Shown here piece by piece: positions 40,717 to 49,329 of a stretch of 64,000 bases of DNA; the first letter of the stretch is position 1; each line of letters begins with the position of its first letter. A model generated the notes under the pieces. The model did no database searches, was not told the DNA's origin, and saw only the letters and a program-made list of their open reading frames with translations. The position numbers and the translations under genes were made by a program. Source of the DNA: CAYFLR01 sp964343805 (lineage in GTDB: Bacteria; Bdellovibrionota_B; Oligoflexia; CAYFLR01); NCBI GenBank assembly GCA_964343805.1, contig CAYFLR010000015.1:1-64000 (forward strand), in the 5' to 3' direction.

Positions 40717-42347
40717 TCAAAAATTCAGACGACTTTTTATCTCAGCTAAGCTTAAAGGTTCAATTTTTTTCACTTGAGAAGATAATTTCACCCCAGCTTG
40801 CTCCAATTGAAACAATCTATTTTGCACAGTGGCGCCATAAAGTAAATTAAAAGCGACCGTCACCACATCTCTATTTTCAGTTTTTTGTAAAAAAGATCCC
40901 TGCACCCATTCATTAAAGGCTCCCATAGCAGGACCACACCATACCTGGTAATCCACTTTACGATCAGGATGCCCACTATTAGCCCAACCGGATGCTTGGC
41001 CTAAATAGGATCTAAATAAAAGAGCCATTTTATACTTGGGATTGGTGGCAGCTCGCTCCAACCACTTTGGATTTCTCTCTTGCAGAAACTGCTCAGTTTT
41101 CAACCACTCCTCTTGCCAAGAACATCGGAAAACGTTCTTCTCTATAAAAGCAAGGTGCTGAGGGGGAATTTCTTCCATTTGGTTATAATTAGTATAAAAC
41201 TGATAGAGTTTTTTAGCTGTGATAGGGAACATAGTTCCACGCTTTAACACCTGAACCTGTACCCCCATTTCAAACATATCAGCTGCAGGTGCCATTGTAA
41301 CATCGGCCTGAGCTGTTTCAGCCAGCATTTTTCTCACCTCGGGAGATGTACCAGATTCTACACAGGATTGATTAACAGAACCTGTTACTATATAGGCAGC
41401 TCCCATTGAGAAAGCAGCATAAGCGGAAGTTGGAGTAGCGATTCCTCCGGCTAACCCAACTCTTAATTCATCTTGAAAGTGATAGCGATCAGCTTGCTCA
41501 TCTCGAACCGCCATAATAGATGGCAGCAAGGCCATCGCTGGTCGATTATCTGTGTGCCCACCTGAATCAGCTTCTGCCGTAATATCTGTCGCCATAGGGA
41601 TGGTACCGGCAAGCTCTGCTTCTTCGGGGGAAATAAGTGCTTGATCTAACAGTTTCTTAACAAGCTTTTCTGGTGGAGGAGCAAAAAATTTGCGGGCTAC
41701 CTCCACACGGGATATTTTAGCTATAATATTGTTAGGAGTTATCAACTGCCCTTGGTCATTTCTATATAGACCCTTCAGACGGAAATAGACTAATGGAAGG
41801 GTGATATCCATATAGGCAGATGCACTGATGAGAGAAACTCCGTGATGGATATAGAGTTTAACTAACTCCATTTCCAAAGAACTCTCTTGAGGTGAGTAGA
41901 TTAAATTGATACCAAAAGGCCGAGAATCTAGTGATTTTTTAAAGCGAATAATGGTATCTTCGACTTCAGTAATAGGTAGGCCGGCAGAACCAAACATCCC
42001 GAGCATTCCAGCCCGAGACATCTTTTCTACCATCTCTGCAGAGGTAATTCCCTTTGCCATGGCTCCAGCCACATAGGGGTATTCCAGACGATATTTTTTA
42101 CAAAATGAAGCAGAACCTAAGGCTTTAATATCAAGTGGCTGACAAACTCCTAAAGCAGGAACAGTCTTAGCTTCATTATCTGAGCCAAATTTAAGCAAAC
42201 CACCAAGGCCAACTCACCATTTACCTTTAATACGGTAAAGGGATCCTTCTGCATAAGTTTATCTTTAATTGCACCTTGGTCGACAACAGGGTCTCGCCCT
42301 TCCGTGGCCCACAGTCCCAACTGCTTCGCGTTTTCACCAATGAACAT
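40717..42347 (-). CDS. pfaD: PfaD-like enoyl reductase (apparent N-terminal frameshift)
   Basis: The main frame encodes about 490 residues of the PfaD family, a FMN-dependent enoyl reductase related to nitronate monooxygenase (AGAMAKGITSAEMVEKMSRA, MLGMFGSAGLP, TAEADSGGHTDNRPAMALLP, RVGLAGGIATPTSAYAAFSM). The expected N-terminus is in another frame from ATG 42347 (MFIGENAKQLGLWATEGRDP and AIKDKLMQKDPFTVLKVNGE). The frames join if one G is added in the GGTGG around 42200, giving LALVGGLLKFGSDN. This looks like a single-base frameshift or sequencing error. PfaD would reduce selected double bonds during chain building. It is first in the cluster, behind a good promoter. Confidence 0.9.
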
Positions 42348-42395
42348 TAATTGTGTCCTTCTATGTAAAACACCGGAAAGTTAGATTCAGATTCG

Positions 42396-42431
42396 ATGTT
42401 CCTTCATACAATCAATCAGTTGAATTGTCAA
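42396..42431 (-). promoter_or_regulatory. Sigma70-like promoter of the pfa-ole operon
   Basis: On the minus strand a consensus TTGACA (42431-42426) is followed by a 17-base spacer and TATGAA (42408-42403), predicting a start near 42396 and a leader of about 48 bases with AGAAGGAC as ribosome-binding site before the pfaD ATG at 42347. The quality of the match and its position at the head of the operon make it a credible promoter. Confidence 0.65.
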
Positions 42432-42444
42432 TTTGATATTTTTT

Positions 42445-43353
42445 TTAATTTGGCTTAACAGAGTTCAAAGGAACTTCTGCAAAGTGGCGAATAGGAGGAA
42501 TGGAATCCTCCATCTTTAATATTTTTAAATGCGGGATCCGGATAACTTCTCCAGGCTGAATTTGCATGCGCATCACTTCATAATGGATCGGCCACCAACC
42601 TAAATAGGCTCTATACAGCTCTCGGTTAGAGTAAGACTTAACAGTCACTCCATTTATTCTGTGTATCCAATCAAATAGCGAAATAACCTTTCCATCTTCT
42701 AAGCGTACCGTTGACTTCTTTGAAAAGTCACCTTTATTACCCATCATAATCCAGAAACTACCTGACACTCTTAGCATAGCTAAAGCTTTGGCTATAACAA
42801 CATCAGGACTATGGCTATAGGCAAAGGGACCATACATATCTGTGATCAAATTTGCTTTCCCGAACTCTCCCATGATTTCTTTTGGAGATAGGCTCTCTAT
42901 ATAATGACCCGTAATGAAACGAAAGTAGGAATCTTCTTGGGGTCGTCGTTTATAGACCAATACATCAGGTTCAACCAAAGCTAAGGCCGTCACTTTTGCT
43001 TTCTGCCTTGGCTCTCTCTGTCTGATCTCCTTTCTAAATTTATAATACCTTCCATAGCTTGTAACAGTTTCAAATAAATAATCTCTTACTGCATTGGCTC
43101 GTCCTGCTCCTAAATCAATCCAATGAGAGGAAGGCTGCATGTCCACCACCTCTTGAGCAAACTCTTGCCCATAAGATTTTAAATAGGAGTCTAAAAATCG
43201 TTCCGTATTGAATTTATTGGATTGGACGATTTGATTTAACTTGGTTTTGGTCTTTTCACAATCCCCTGCTTTTAAAGAGAGTGTGAAGCCCAAAGAAAAC
43301 AAATAGGCAACAAAACAGACTAAATACAGCTGAAGCTTATGGGAATGATACAT
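42445..43353 (-). CDS. Exported methyltransferase-like protein
   Basis: A 302-residue protein whose first 30 residues (KLQLYLVCFVAYLFSLGFTL, then SLKAGD) look like a signal peptide or membrane anchor. The following domain has a Rossmann-like SAM-binding loop (HWIDLGAGRANAVRDYLFET) and later ALALVEPDVLVYK and ANLITDMYGPFAYSHS, which fit a class I methyltransferase or spermidine-synthase-like fold. An exported SAM-dependent enzyme is unusual because SAM is cytosolic, so it may have lost catalysis or face the cytosol with an N-terminal anchor. It is the third gene of an operon with the two membrane proteins upstream; the gap is 19 bases. Confidence 0.7.
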   Translation of the reverse strand: MYHSHKLQLYLVCFVAYLFSLGFTLSLKAGDCEKTKTKLNQIVQSNKFNTERFLDSYLKSYGQEFAQEVVDMQPSSHWIDLGAGRANAVRDYLFETVTSYGRYYKFRKEIRQREPRQKAKVTALALVEPDVLVYKRRPQEDSYFRFITGHYIESLSPKEIMGEFGKANLITDMYGPFAYSHSPDVVIAKALAMLRVSGSFWIMMGNKGDFSKKSTVRLEDGKVISLFDWIHRINGVTVKSYSNRELYRAYLGWWPIHYEVMRMQIQPGEVIRIPHLKILKMEDSIPPIRHFAEVPLNSVKPN

Positions 43354-43372
43354 ATTAATACTATATCATATG

Positions 43373-45109
43373 TTAAAACAGAAAGGGAGCCTGTACAAAC
43401 AAGCGGGGAGCAAAAATACTATTTACTGGGCTATTTAGATCAATACGGTCCGTACTTGAATCTTTGAGTTTACCTATAACATAGGGATTAACACTGAGAC
43501 TTTGCACTCCATAATCATGGTACTTAAAGTTCAATTTATTATTACCTTTGGCAATCACCGCAAAATGTTCTCCTGATAAAGGTCCATGCCTAAAAGGAAA
43601 TATTGTCCGGAACCCCGCCTTAGAAAGAGTTGAATAGAGAGTACTAGCAGTTGTTTCTCGGTGAAAACTAAAGGTGGGCTGCAAAGAGACCCTCTTTCTG
43701 CTCTCCAAATTTGGAAGGTCCATTACTGCGAAACCATTCACAGCCAGGCTCTTATTTACTAAACTGTAAAATTCAAGAGAATAAAGCTTAGACACGTCAT
43801 AGCTATTGGGAAATGGGAAGTCGATAATGATAGCATCAAACTTCTCCCTATTTTGCATCAAAAAAGTAAAAGCATCCTGCTCTATTATAGTTAAATCATC
43901 TCTCAACATAGATTTTTTATTGAGCTTCAACAGGGGATCAAAGGTTCGAGCTAGTTGGATAATCTTAGGGTCTAGTTCCACTAAGGTTATTTTGATTCTA
44001 TGCTGTTTGTACTTCTGAATCTCTCTCACTACTAAACCATCACCTGCTCCCAATACCAAAATTTTACGGGGAACTTTTTGCATGAGCTGAATGGGTATAT
44101 GAACCATAGCCTCATGATAGTAGAATTCAACCATCGAATAGAATTGAAGATGGCGGTTTATAAAGAGCGTATACCCCATGGTTTTTGGAAAATCTAAGTC
44201 ATCCCTATTCTGAATGTAATCTATATAATCCACAATCTGTAGATAGGGGACATAGTGGATAGTCTGATAAGGAGTTTGAATGGTTTTTACTTTGGGGACC
44301 TTTTCTAAAAAGGAAAGCCAGTTTTTTGCTGCCACTGGCTTTAGATTATAAAAAAAGTTTTTAAGATTCATTTGATAGATGTAATCACCCTTAATAAGAG
44401 CGAAACCATGGAGTAAAAGCAGAGAAAAAATAGCTAGAATAAACTTGGGTTTTATCTGTATATACTTGAATACAATAAATAAAATACAAACTAATAAATT
44501 AAAAAATGCTGTTAATACCCCGATAAAATGCAGGGCATAATAAGGAAGTAGTAATAACGAAAAAACCAGAGCCCCAACCAGAGCCCCTAAATAATTAACA
44601 GCTAAAACCACATTGGAAGAAGACTTCTCTGTTTTTGAAGAGAGGGATTCTATAACAAGAGGTATTTCCATACCAGAAAAGAAACCAATCGCCACTGTTA
44701 CCGACTGAGATAGCAATACAAAGAGTAAAGATCCTGGATTATAAGGAAGGTCTTTCCAACTCTCAGACCAATAACTCGCCAAAGAAAAAACTCGATAGCC
44801 AGTGTGAGTCATTAGTATATATAAAACAGCTATAGCCCCCAATAAGGCCAGAATGAGTTCAACTTTAAACAAACTTAGAAGAGACTTAGAGGTAGAAAAT
44901 CTATTAGCAACAGTCGTTCCAATACCTAAAGAGGCAATATAGATACCAATCGTAAGACACTGCCAAAAAATAGGATGACCACCAGTTACTGATATTAATG
45001 TTTTAACTATAAGGAGTTCATAAACCATACTGCAATAGGAAATAACAAAGACAACCATTAGGAGTAGCATGCTATCACTATGAATTTTATTATGAAGAGA
45101 CTTTATCAT
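43373..45109 (-). CDS. Membrane-anchored spermidine-synthase-like protein
   Basis: A 578-residue protein with about seven hydrophobic segments in residues 1-240 (MLLLMVVFVISYCSMVYELL, then ALVGALVFSLLLLPYYAL) followed by a spermidine-synthase-type catalytic domain: ILVLGAGDGLVVREIQKY, ITLVELDPKIIQLARTF, IIEQDAFTFLMQNREKFDAI and IDFPFPNSYDVSKLYS. The usual polyamine-binding acidic motif reads DFPFP, so polyamine activity is not certain. Fused membrane-SpeE proteins are common in bacteria but rarely characterised. Its N-terminal domain is clearly related to the upstream gene 45113-45814. It follows that gene after 3 bases. Confidence 0.83.
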   Translation of the reverse strand: MIKSLHNKIHSDSMLLLMVVFVISYCSMVYELLIVKTLISVTGGHPIFWQCLTIGIYIASLGIGTTVANRFSTSKSLLSLFKVELILALLGAIAVLYILMTHTGYRVFSLASYWSESWKDLPYNPGSLLFVLLSQSVTVAIGFFSGMEIPLVIESLSSKTEKSSSNVVLAVNYLGALVGALVFSLLLLPYYALHFIGVLTAFFNLLVCILFIVFKYIQIKPKFILAIFSLLLLHGFALIKGDYIYQMNLKNFFYNLKPVAAKNWLSFLEKVPKVKTIQTPYQTIHYVPYLQIVDYIDYIQNRDDLDFPKTMGYTLFINRHLQFYSMVEFYYHEAMVHIPIQLMQKVPRKILVLGAGDGLVVREIQKYKQHRIKITLVELDPKIIQLARTFDPLLKLNKKSMLRDDLTIIEQDAFTFLMQNREKFDAIIIDFPFPNSYDVSKLYSLEFYSLVNKSLAVNGFAVMDLPNLESRKRVSLQPTFSFHRETTASTLYSTLSKAGFRTIFPFRHGPLSGEHFAVIAKGNNKLNFKYHDYGVQSLSVNPYVIGKLKDSSTDRIDLNSPVNSIFAPRLFVQAPFLF

Positions 45110-45112
45110 CTT

Positions 45113-45814
45113 TTACCTAAATAAAGGTGCTAATAGTTTATGGTCTATAAAGCTCTGAAAAATTAAAAGAGAAAGAATTACAATTAATACACCAACTCCA
45201 GTAGTGATTTTAGACAGTGATCCTTGTTTATAGTAGATCATCAAAAGTATAGCGACGACCCAATTAAGGAAGGCTACTAAATAAGCAACTTTAAATAATC
45301 CAAGCCAAGGAAGAAGTATTAAGGGAAAACATACTGCAGCTAATAAACTCCCAAAATAGTCAACCGCCAGTATAATCATTTGAGATTTCTTTTTAAGTCT
45401 TTCTGCTAGCTCCATCAGAAAAGGGAGTTCAATTCCAGATAGGAGTCCAATAATGATTATCCCCGCATGATTAATAAAAGTAAGCGTCCATGAAAATAAA
45501 GTATTATCCTGTGAGATCTGAAAGACCTGTGATAAGTTAATGATTTTAAAATGTAAAAGAGCAGTCCCGAGAGGAAAAAGAGCTCCAATCAAAGCCAGGA
45601 TTAATTCCACCCAGATAAGACCATGAATAATCTCGATCTTCTTCTTTAACCAAGAAACCAAAAGCGCTCCACATCCCAAAGAAGCCATATAAAGTGCAAT
45701 GGTGATATTATAGCGTAAGACAGTATTCCCGAGTGTAGTGGATAAGGTTTGCGCAAGAACTAATTCATAGATCATGCTACAAAATGCGAGTATGAGGGTA
45801 AGAGTAACTAACAC
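45113..45814 (-). CDS. Membrane protein related to the N-terminal half of the spermidine-synthase-like neighbour
   Basis: A 233-residue protein with about seven predicted membrane segments and no catalytic domain. The opening (MLVTLTLILAFCSMIYELVL, then AQTLSTTLG) lines up with the neighbour's MLLLMVVFVISYCSMVYELL, as does the later MELAERLKKKSQMIILAVDY, GSLLAAVCF. So it is a paralogue of the membrane half only, and the two may form a complex. The start is GTG 45814, chosen because the homology begins there; no strong ribosome-binding site is seen. It is the first gene of the three-gene operon and has a promoter region with repeated operator-like motifs. Confidence 0.8.
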   Translation of the reverse strand: MLVTLTLILAFCSMIYELVLAQTLSTTLGNTVLRYNITIALYMASLGCGALLVSWLKKKIEIIHGLIWVELILALIGALFPLGTALLHFKIINLSQVFQISQDNTLFSWTLTFINHAGIIIIGLLSGIELPFLMELAERLKKKSQMIILAVDYFGSLLAAVCFPLILLPWLGLFKVAYLVAFLNWVVAILLMIYYKQGSLSKITTGVGVLIVILSLLIFQSFIDHKLLAPLFR

Positions 45815-45860
45815 AGACAGAACCCCATGTTAAAATCCTGGATCCCTTGGGCACAGAAAA

Positions 45861-45942
45861 TAATTTTACGTATTTTTCACAGCTTACAATGTATCAACTC
45901 GTAATTTTACAGTCAAACCGTAAAATTAAGACCTAATTTTAC
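45861..45942. promoter_or_regulatory. Promoter with an array of 9-bp operator-like repeats
   Basis: The element TAATTTTAC occurs at 45861-45869, 45902-45910 and 45934-45942 on the plus strand and inverted (GTAAAATTA) at 45920-45928, all identical. The inverted copy forms perfect inverted repeats with both neighbours (spacers of 9 and 5 bases). A minus-strand promoter, TTGACT (45916-45911), 17-base spacer, TACATT (45893-45888), lies inside the array, so one element sits between -35 and -10, two lie upstream and one falls just after the start site near 45881. This layout is typical of a repressor or MerR-type activator controlling the gene at 45814. The regulator is not identified. Confidence 0.55.
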
Positions 45943-45964
45943 GGTATTGACATAAAATTGAGAG

Positions 45965-47181
45965 CTATTTCTGTTTTTTAATAACAAAATATTTATCTGG
46001 TATCTGAGTATAAAAATAGCCCAACAAAGAAAAAATAGTTAAAAGTATAACTCCTTGAAGTTGAATGCTCGCGGCTAAAGGAACCACCTTCCCAATGTAC
46101 CCTATGACAGGAGCCGTTACTGCAAAGAAGAGTCGTCCGCCCATCATCATCATCGATAATACCGTAGCTCTTTTGTCTTGATAGGTATATTTTAAAACCC
46201 AGGCACAAAGTACAGGGCGAATGAACCCTCTTACCGCCTGATGGCCAAATATAAAGAGAAAGCTCATAATCCCTATAATCTGTCCCATAAGAAAAAGAGG
46301 GATAATTTGTAACAGAGCAATTAACACTAATGTGCGAGGTTGACCTATTTTATTAGATACACGAGATGAGTATCTGCTTACAATGCCTGCAAAAAAATTA
46401 AAGCTCGCAAATATAATTCCAAAGCTCCAAATAGGCAGACCGCTTTGCTTCATATAGGGTTGGTACAACCAGAGTAACCATGTACTACTTCCTAATAATA
46501 CGGCGGCAAACATCATATACCAACGAATTAACCGGTGCTTGAAAACAAATTTCCTAGCGGCACCAAAGAGATCCCCATATATCTCCCACGCTCGCTCTAA
46601 AGAGACATCTTTGGCTCTAACTTGCACCTCAGTAAACCAAAGCAACATAATACTCGCTATAAAAGGTCCGATAGCAGAGGCATACATGGTTAGCCTTAAT
46701 GAATAAGATCCTATTACTCCACCGATTAGACTTGAAACAGCAAAAGATATCATTTGGTTTGATTTGGCTTGTCCTTCAATCTCACCGAACTCCTCTTCTC
46801 TTCCTAGTTCTTTTAATGAATNNNNNNNNNNGCACTGTCAGCTCCTGAAGTGAGAGCGAGCCCCAAAGCAATGCTTATTTCCGCCAATACAAAAGCCCAA
46901 AAACCAGTACCCATTCCATAAGCAATAAATCCAACAAAAATCATGGCCACACCTGATTGCAGGCTTCTTCTCTTACCCAATACATCAGCCACCATGCCGG
47001 TTGGAACCTCTAAAATAACATTGGCGATGGCAAATAATCCCTGAAGTAGGAATATATCAAGAGTGTCTAAACCATTTTCTTGCCAAAACAAAACCATGAC
47101 GGGAATCATGATCGGAGTAAAAGAGATACAAGAATACCATTTGTAGAGTGTGATGTTTCTTTGTAGTTGTTGCTTTTCCAT
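45965..47181 (-). CDS. MFS transporter (gap)
   Basis: Joined across a 10-N gap (46822-46831), which breaks the frame after LALTSGADS and before SLKELGREEEFGEIEGQAKS. The two halves make a major facilitator of about 405 residues with 12 hydrophobic segments and the loop motif PTGMVADVLGKRRSL. The second half has a central charged loop and six segments (YMMFAAVLLGSSTWLLWLYQ and so on). The substrate is unknown; relatives include multidrug exporters. A 16-bp palindrome sits in the promoter region upstream of its ATG (47181). Confidence 0.85.
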
Positions 47182-47218
47182 GATGGCCTCGGTTGTATGA
47201 AAAGAATACCGTCAAATT

Positions 47219-47234
47219 CTATGTATATACATAG
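47219..47234. promoter_or_regulatory. 16-bp perfect palindrome in the MFS promoter region
   Basis: CTATGTATATACATAG is perfectly self-complementary and lies 38 bases upstream of the MFS start. On the minus strand it falls between TGACAT and TAGAAT, a weak -35/-10 pair 16 bases apart, where a TetR- or MarR-type repressor would block the polymerase. No regulator gene is adjacent. Confidence 0.4.
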
Positions 47235-47434
47235 CAAATGTCATACCAACCCCAATATAACGCAACCCGCTATTATTACTTGTATTTATTAAAATAAGAT
47301 AACTAAGACCTTCACAAGCCCCAAAACAGGGTCATTTAAGTCCCCTTTTTTATTTCGAACTAAAGTTTTAAATCAGATTTTCCGAATAGCTGAACAAACC
47401 AGAAAGGTATCATAAACTGACAATAGGTGTACCA

Positions 47435-49153
47435 ATGAAATCAATGCCTTGTAAAATATTAAGTACCATTTTCATCCTATTCTCTTTAGCTGCATGTACT
47501 GGCGGAGGAGATAAGGATGATTCGGATATCAAAACCTGGGATCGAGATATTTTTAACTCTCAGGCAGCTAAACACAATGCCATCGGCTGGGAAAAGGACA
47601 AAGGGGGCCGCTCCTGGACAGTGGAAGATGAGAAAAACTATGATCAATGGGTAAACACAGTTCCCTCAACCCTCTTAAAAGATTGGGATATTCCCACCGA
47701 CTGTGCGGATGCCGCCATGGCTCTGAGGTTTGTTTTTGCCTATATTAATGGTTTGGCTCTCAAGTTTGCTGGGTATAAATCCACTTCATATTACAATAAA
47801 CCCATCACCTTTTTAAGAAAAGCGGTGAGAGATTTTGGAACCATCAATCTTCACCAAATTAGCTATAAAGTAGATATGTGGGATAAAGTTAATTATGAGG
47901 GTGGAAACTTTCTCCTCTATAGAGTGAAAACCACCGGTCACACCACTCAACTGAAGTCGGCCCTCAACCATAAAATCTTCCCTACCTTAGTGAGTACGGT
48001 TCCAGCCCAAGTACGTGACCTCTATGAGGAATACCTCTTTCAAACAGAAGTAAAGAATCATTATTTCCGCCGATTTTATGCCATCACCCGTACAGAATCA
48101 GGATTAAAGTATGATGAAGAAATCAGTTATGAAGCCCATCCCCCTCTCGATGAGAGTAAAGATGACTGGTACGGATGTGTTTCTACTTATATAACTACTG
48201 ACAAAGCTCCTCTTTGGAATAATATATACAACTACCTCAGCAGCTTAGAAGACCAACCCAACTATGATACTGAAGCCATGGCCAAAGCGGATATCAAATG
48301 CCCTCATAATATCGCTTGGAAAGCAGATATTTTACAAGACACCACCGAAGATTTGGAACCGCCTCAACACGAGGAACTTTTTGATGCAATGATAGAATCT
48401 CTCTGTGTAGCTTTGGATAAAAGATCAAAAGCGGTTATTGAAGGTTACGAAGCCTGCTATAACACTGCCGATACGAATACCGACAAATGCGATTCATCCG
48501 CTGCAGGACTTTACTCTACTCCATCCCGTGACTTTCAATTTATGGCCACCTCTTCTCACTTTTTAGGGAGCCTTTCCAGAGTCAATGGAGGAACCTTTTG
48601 GGAATCAACCTGCCCTATTAAACCCTATCCAAGCAACCACCCTCGGGCGGGTGAGACAATTGATGTAAACCTATTTAACAGTGAAAAATCTTATAGCTTT
48701 TGGATTTCTAATTTCATTAGTCAAGTGACAACCGATTTAGAAGGAGATATTGCGGCTTCCGTAGCGGATTCAGATTCGGTATCTAGCCCTATTGCTAGTC
48801 TAAGTAAAAGATGGGGATGTGCCCCCGATGATGAGGATCTCTTGTGCATACAGAATCGAAGCTTCTTAAGCTACGCTGATTACCTTGAAAACTACCCCAA
48901 TTCCATTGAAAGCTTAGAAGGTTTTACCGTCGGACAAAAGATTAAGATCAATCACTGGAGTATTAAAGTCCACTCCACCAATGAACGTAGATGTTATCTA
49001 GATCAGGACATTGAAATGGACATCATCGCATTCAACCACAATCCCAAAGCAAAATCTGCCCTGGTTGAGGTACTCAGTGAATCTTCAGACAAGGATTTAT
49101 GCCAAAAAGGGGAGAAAGTCTTAATGCCTCTCGATCATGCCCAAGGCATTTAA
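47435..49153 (+). CDS. Large lipoprotein of unknown function
   Basis: A 572-residue protein with a lipoprotein signal (MKSMPCKILSTIFILFSLAA, lipobox LAAC) followed by an acidic linker (TGGGDKDDSD). The mature protein has many Trp, Tyr and Cys residues (for example DIPTDCADAAMALRFVFAYI near residue 90, and CAPDDEDLLC), suggesting a disulfide-bonded globular domain outside the inner membrane. The DCADAAMALR segment with later conserved His and Asn residues loosely recalls papain-like or transglutaminase-like folds, but I cannot support an assignment. It stands alone, divergent from the MFS gene. Confidence 0.78.
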   Translation: MKSMPCKILSTIFILFSLAACTGGGDKDDSDIKTWDRDIFNSQAAKHNAIGWEKDKGGRSWTVEDEKNYDQWVNTVPSTLLKDWDIPTDCADAAMALRFVFAYINGLALKFAGYKSTSYYNKPITFLRKAVRDFGTINLHQISYKVDMWDKVNYEGGNFLLYRVKTTGHTTQLKSALNHKIFPTLVSTVPAQVRDLYEEYLFQTEVKNHYFRRFYAITRTESGLKYDEEISYEAHPPLDESKDDWYGCVSTYITTDKAPLWNNIYNYLSSLEDQPNYDTEAMAKADIKCPHNIAWKADILQDTTEDLEPPQHEELFDAMIESLCVALDKRSKAVIEGYEACYNTADTNTDKCDSSAAGLYSTPSRDFQFMATSSHFLGSLSRVNGGTFWESTCPIKPYPSNHPRAGETIDVNLFNSEKSYSFWISNFISQVTTDLEGDIAASVADSDSVSSPIASLSKRWGCAPDDEDLLCIQNRSFLSYADYLENYPNSIESLEGFTVGQKIKINHWSIKVHSTNERRCYLDQDIEMDIIAFNHNPKAKSALVEVLSESSDKDLCQKGEKVLMPLDHAQGI

Positions 49154-49329
49154 AAAAACTCTCTTCAAAACCTAAACAAATTTCTAACAATTCAATGCTT
49201 GTCAAAGCCTTCCAGTTGCATTAAAGCAGTTAATGGAAAGAAGACGTTATCAGTTAAAACCAAAAACATTTGATCAGGCGAGACAATGAAGTCCGAAATT
49301 TAAACCTAAACCCAGCACAAGGAGTGGCT

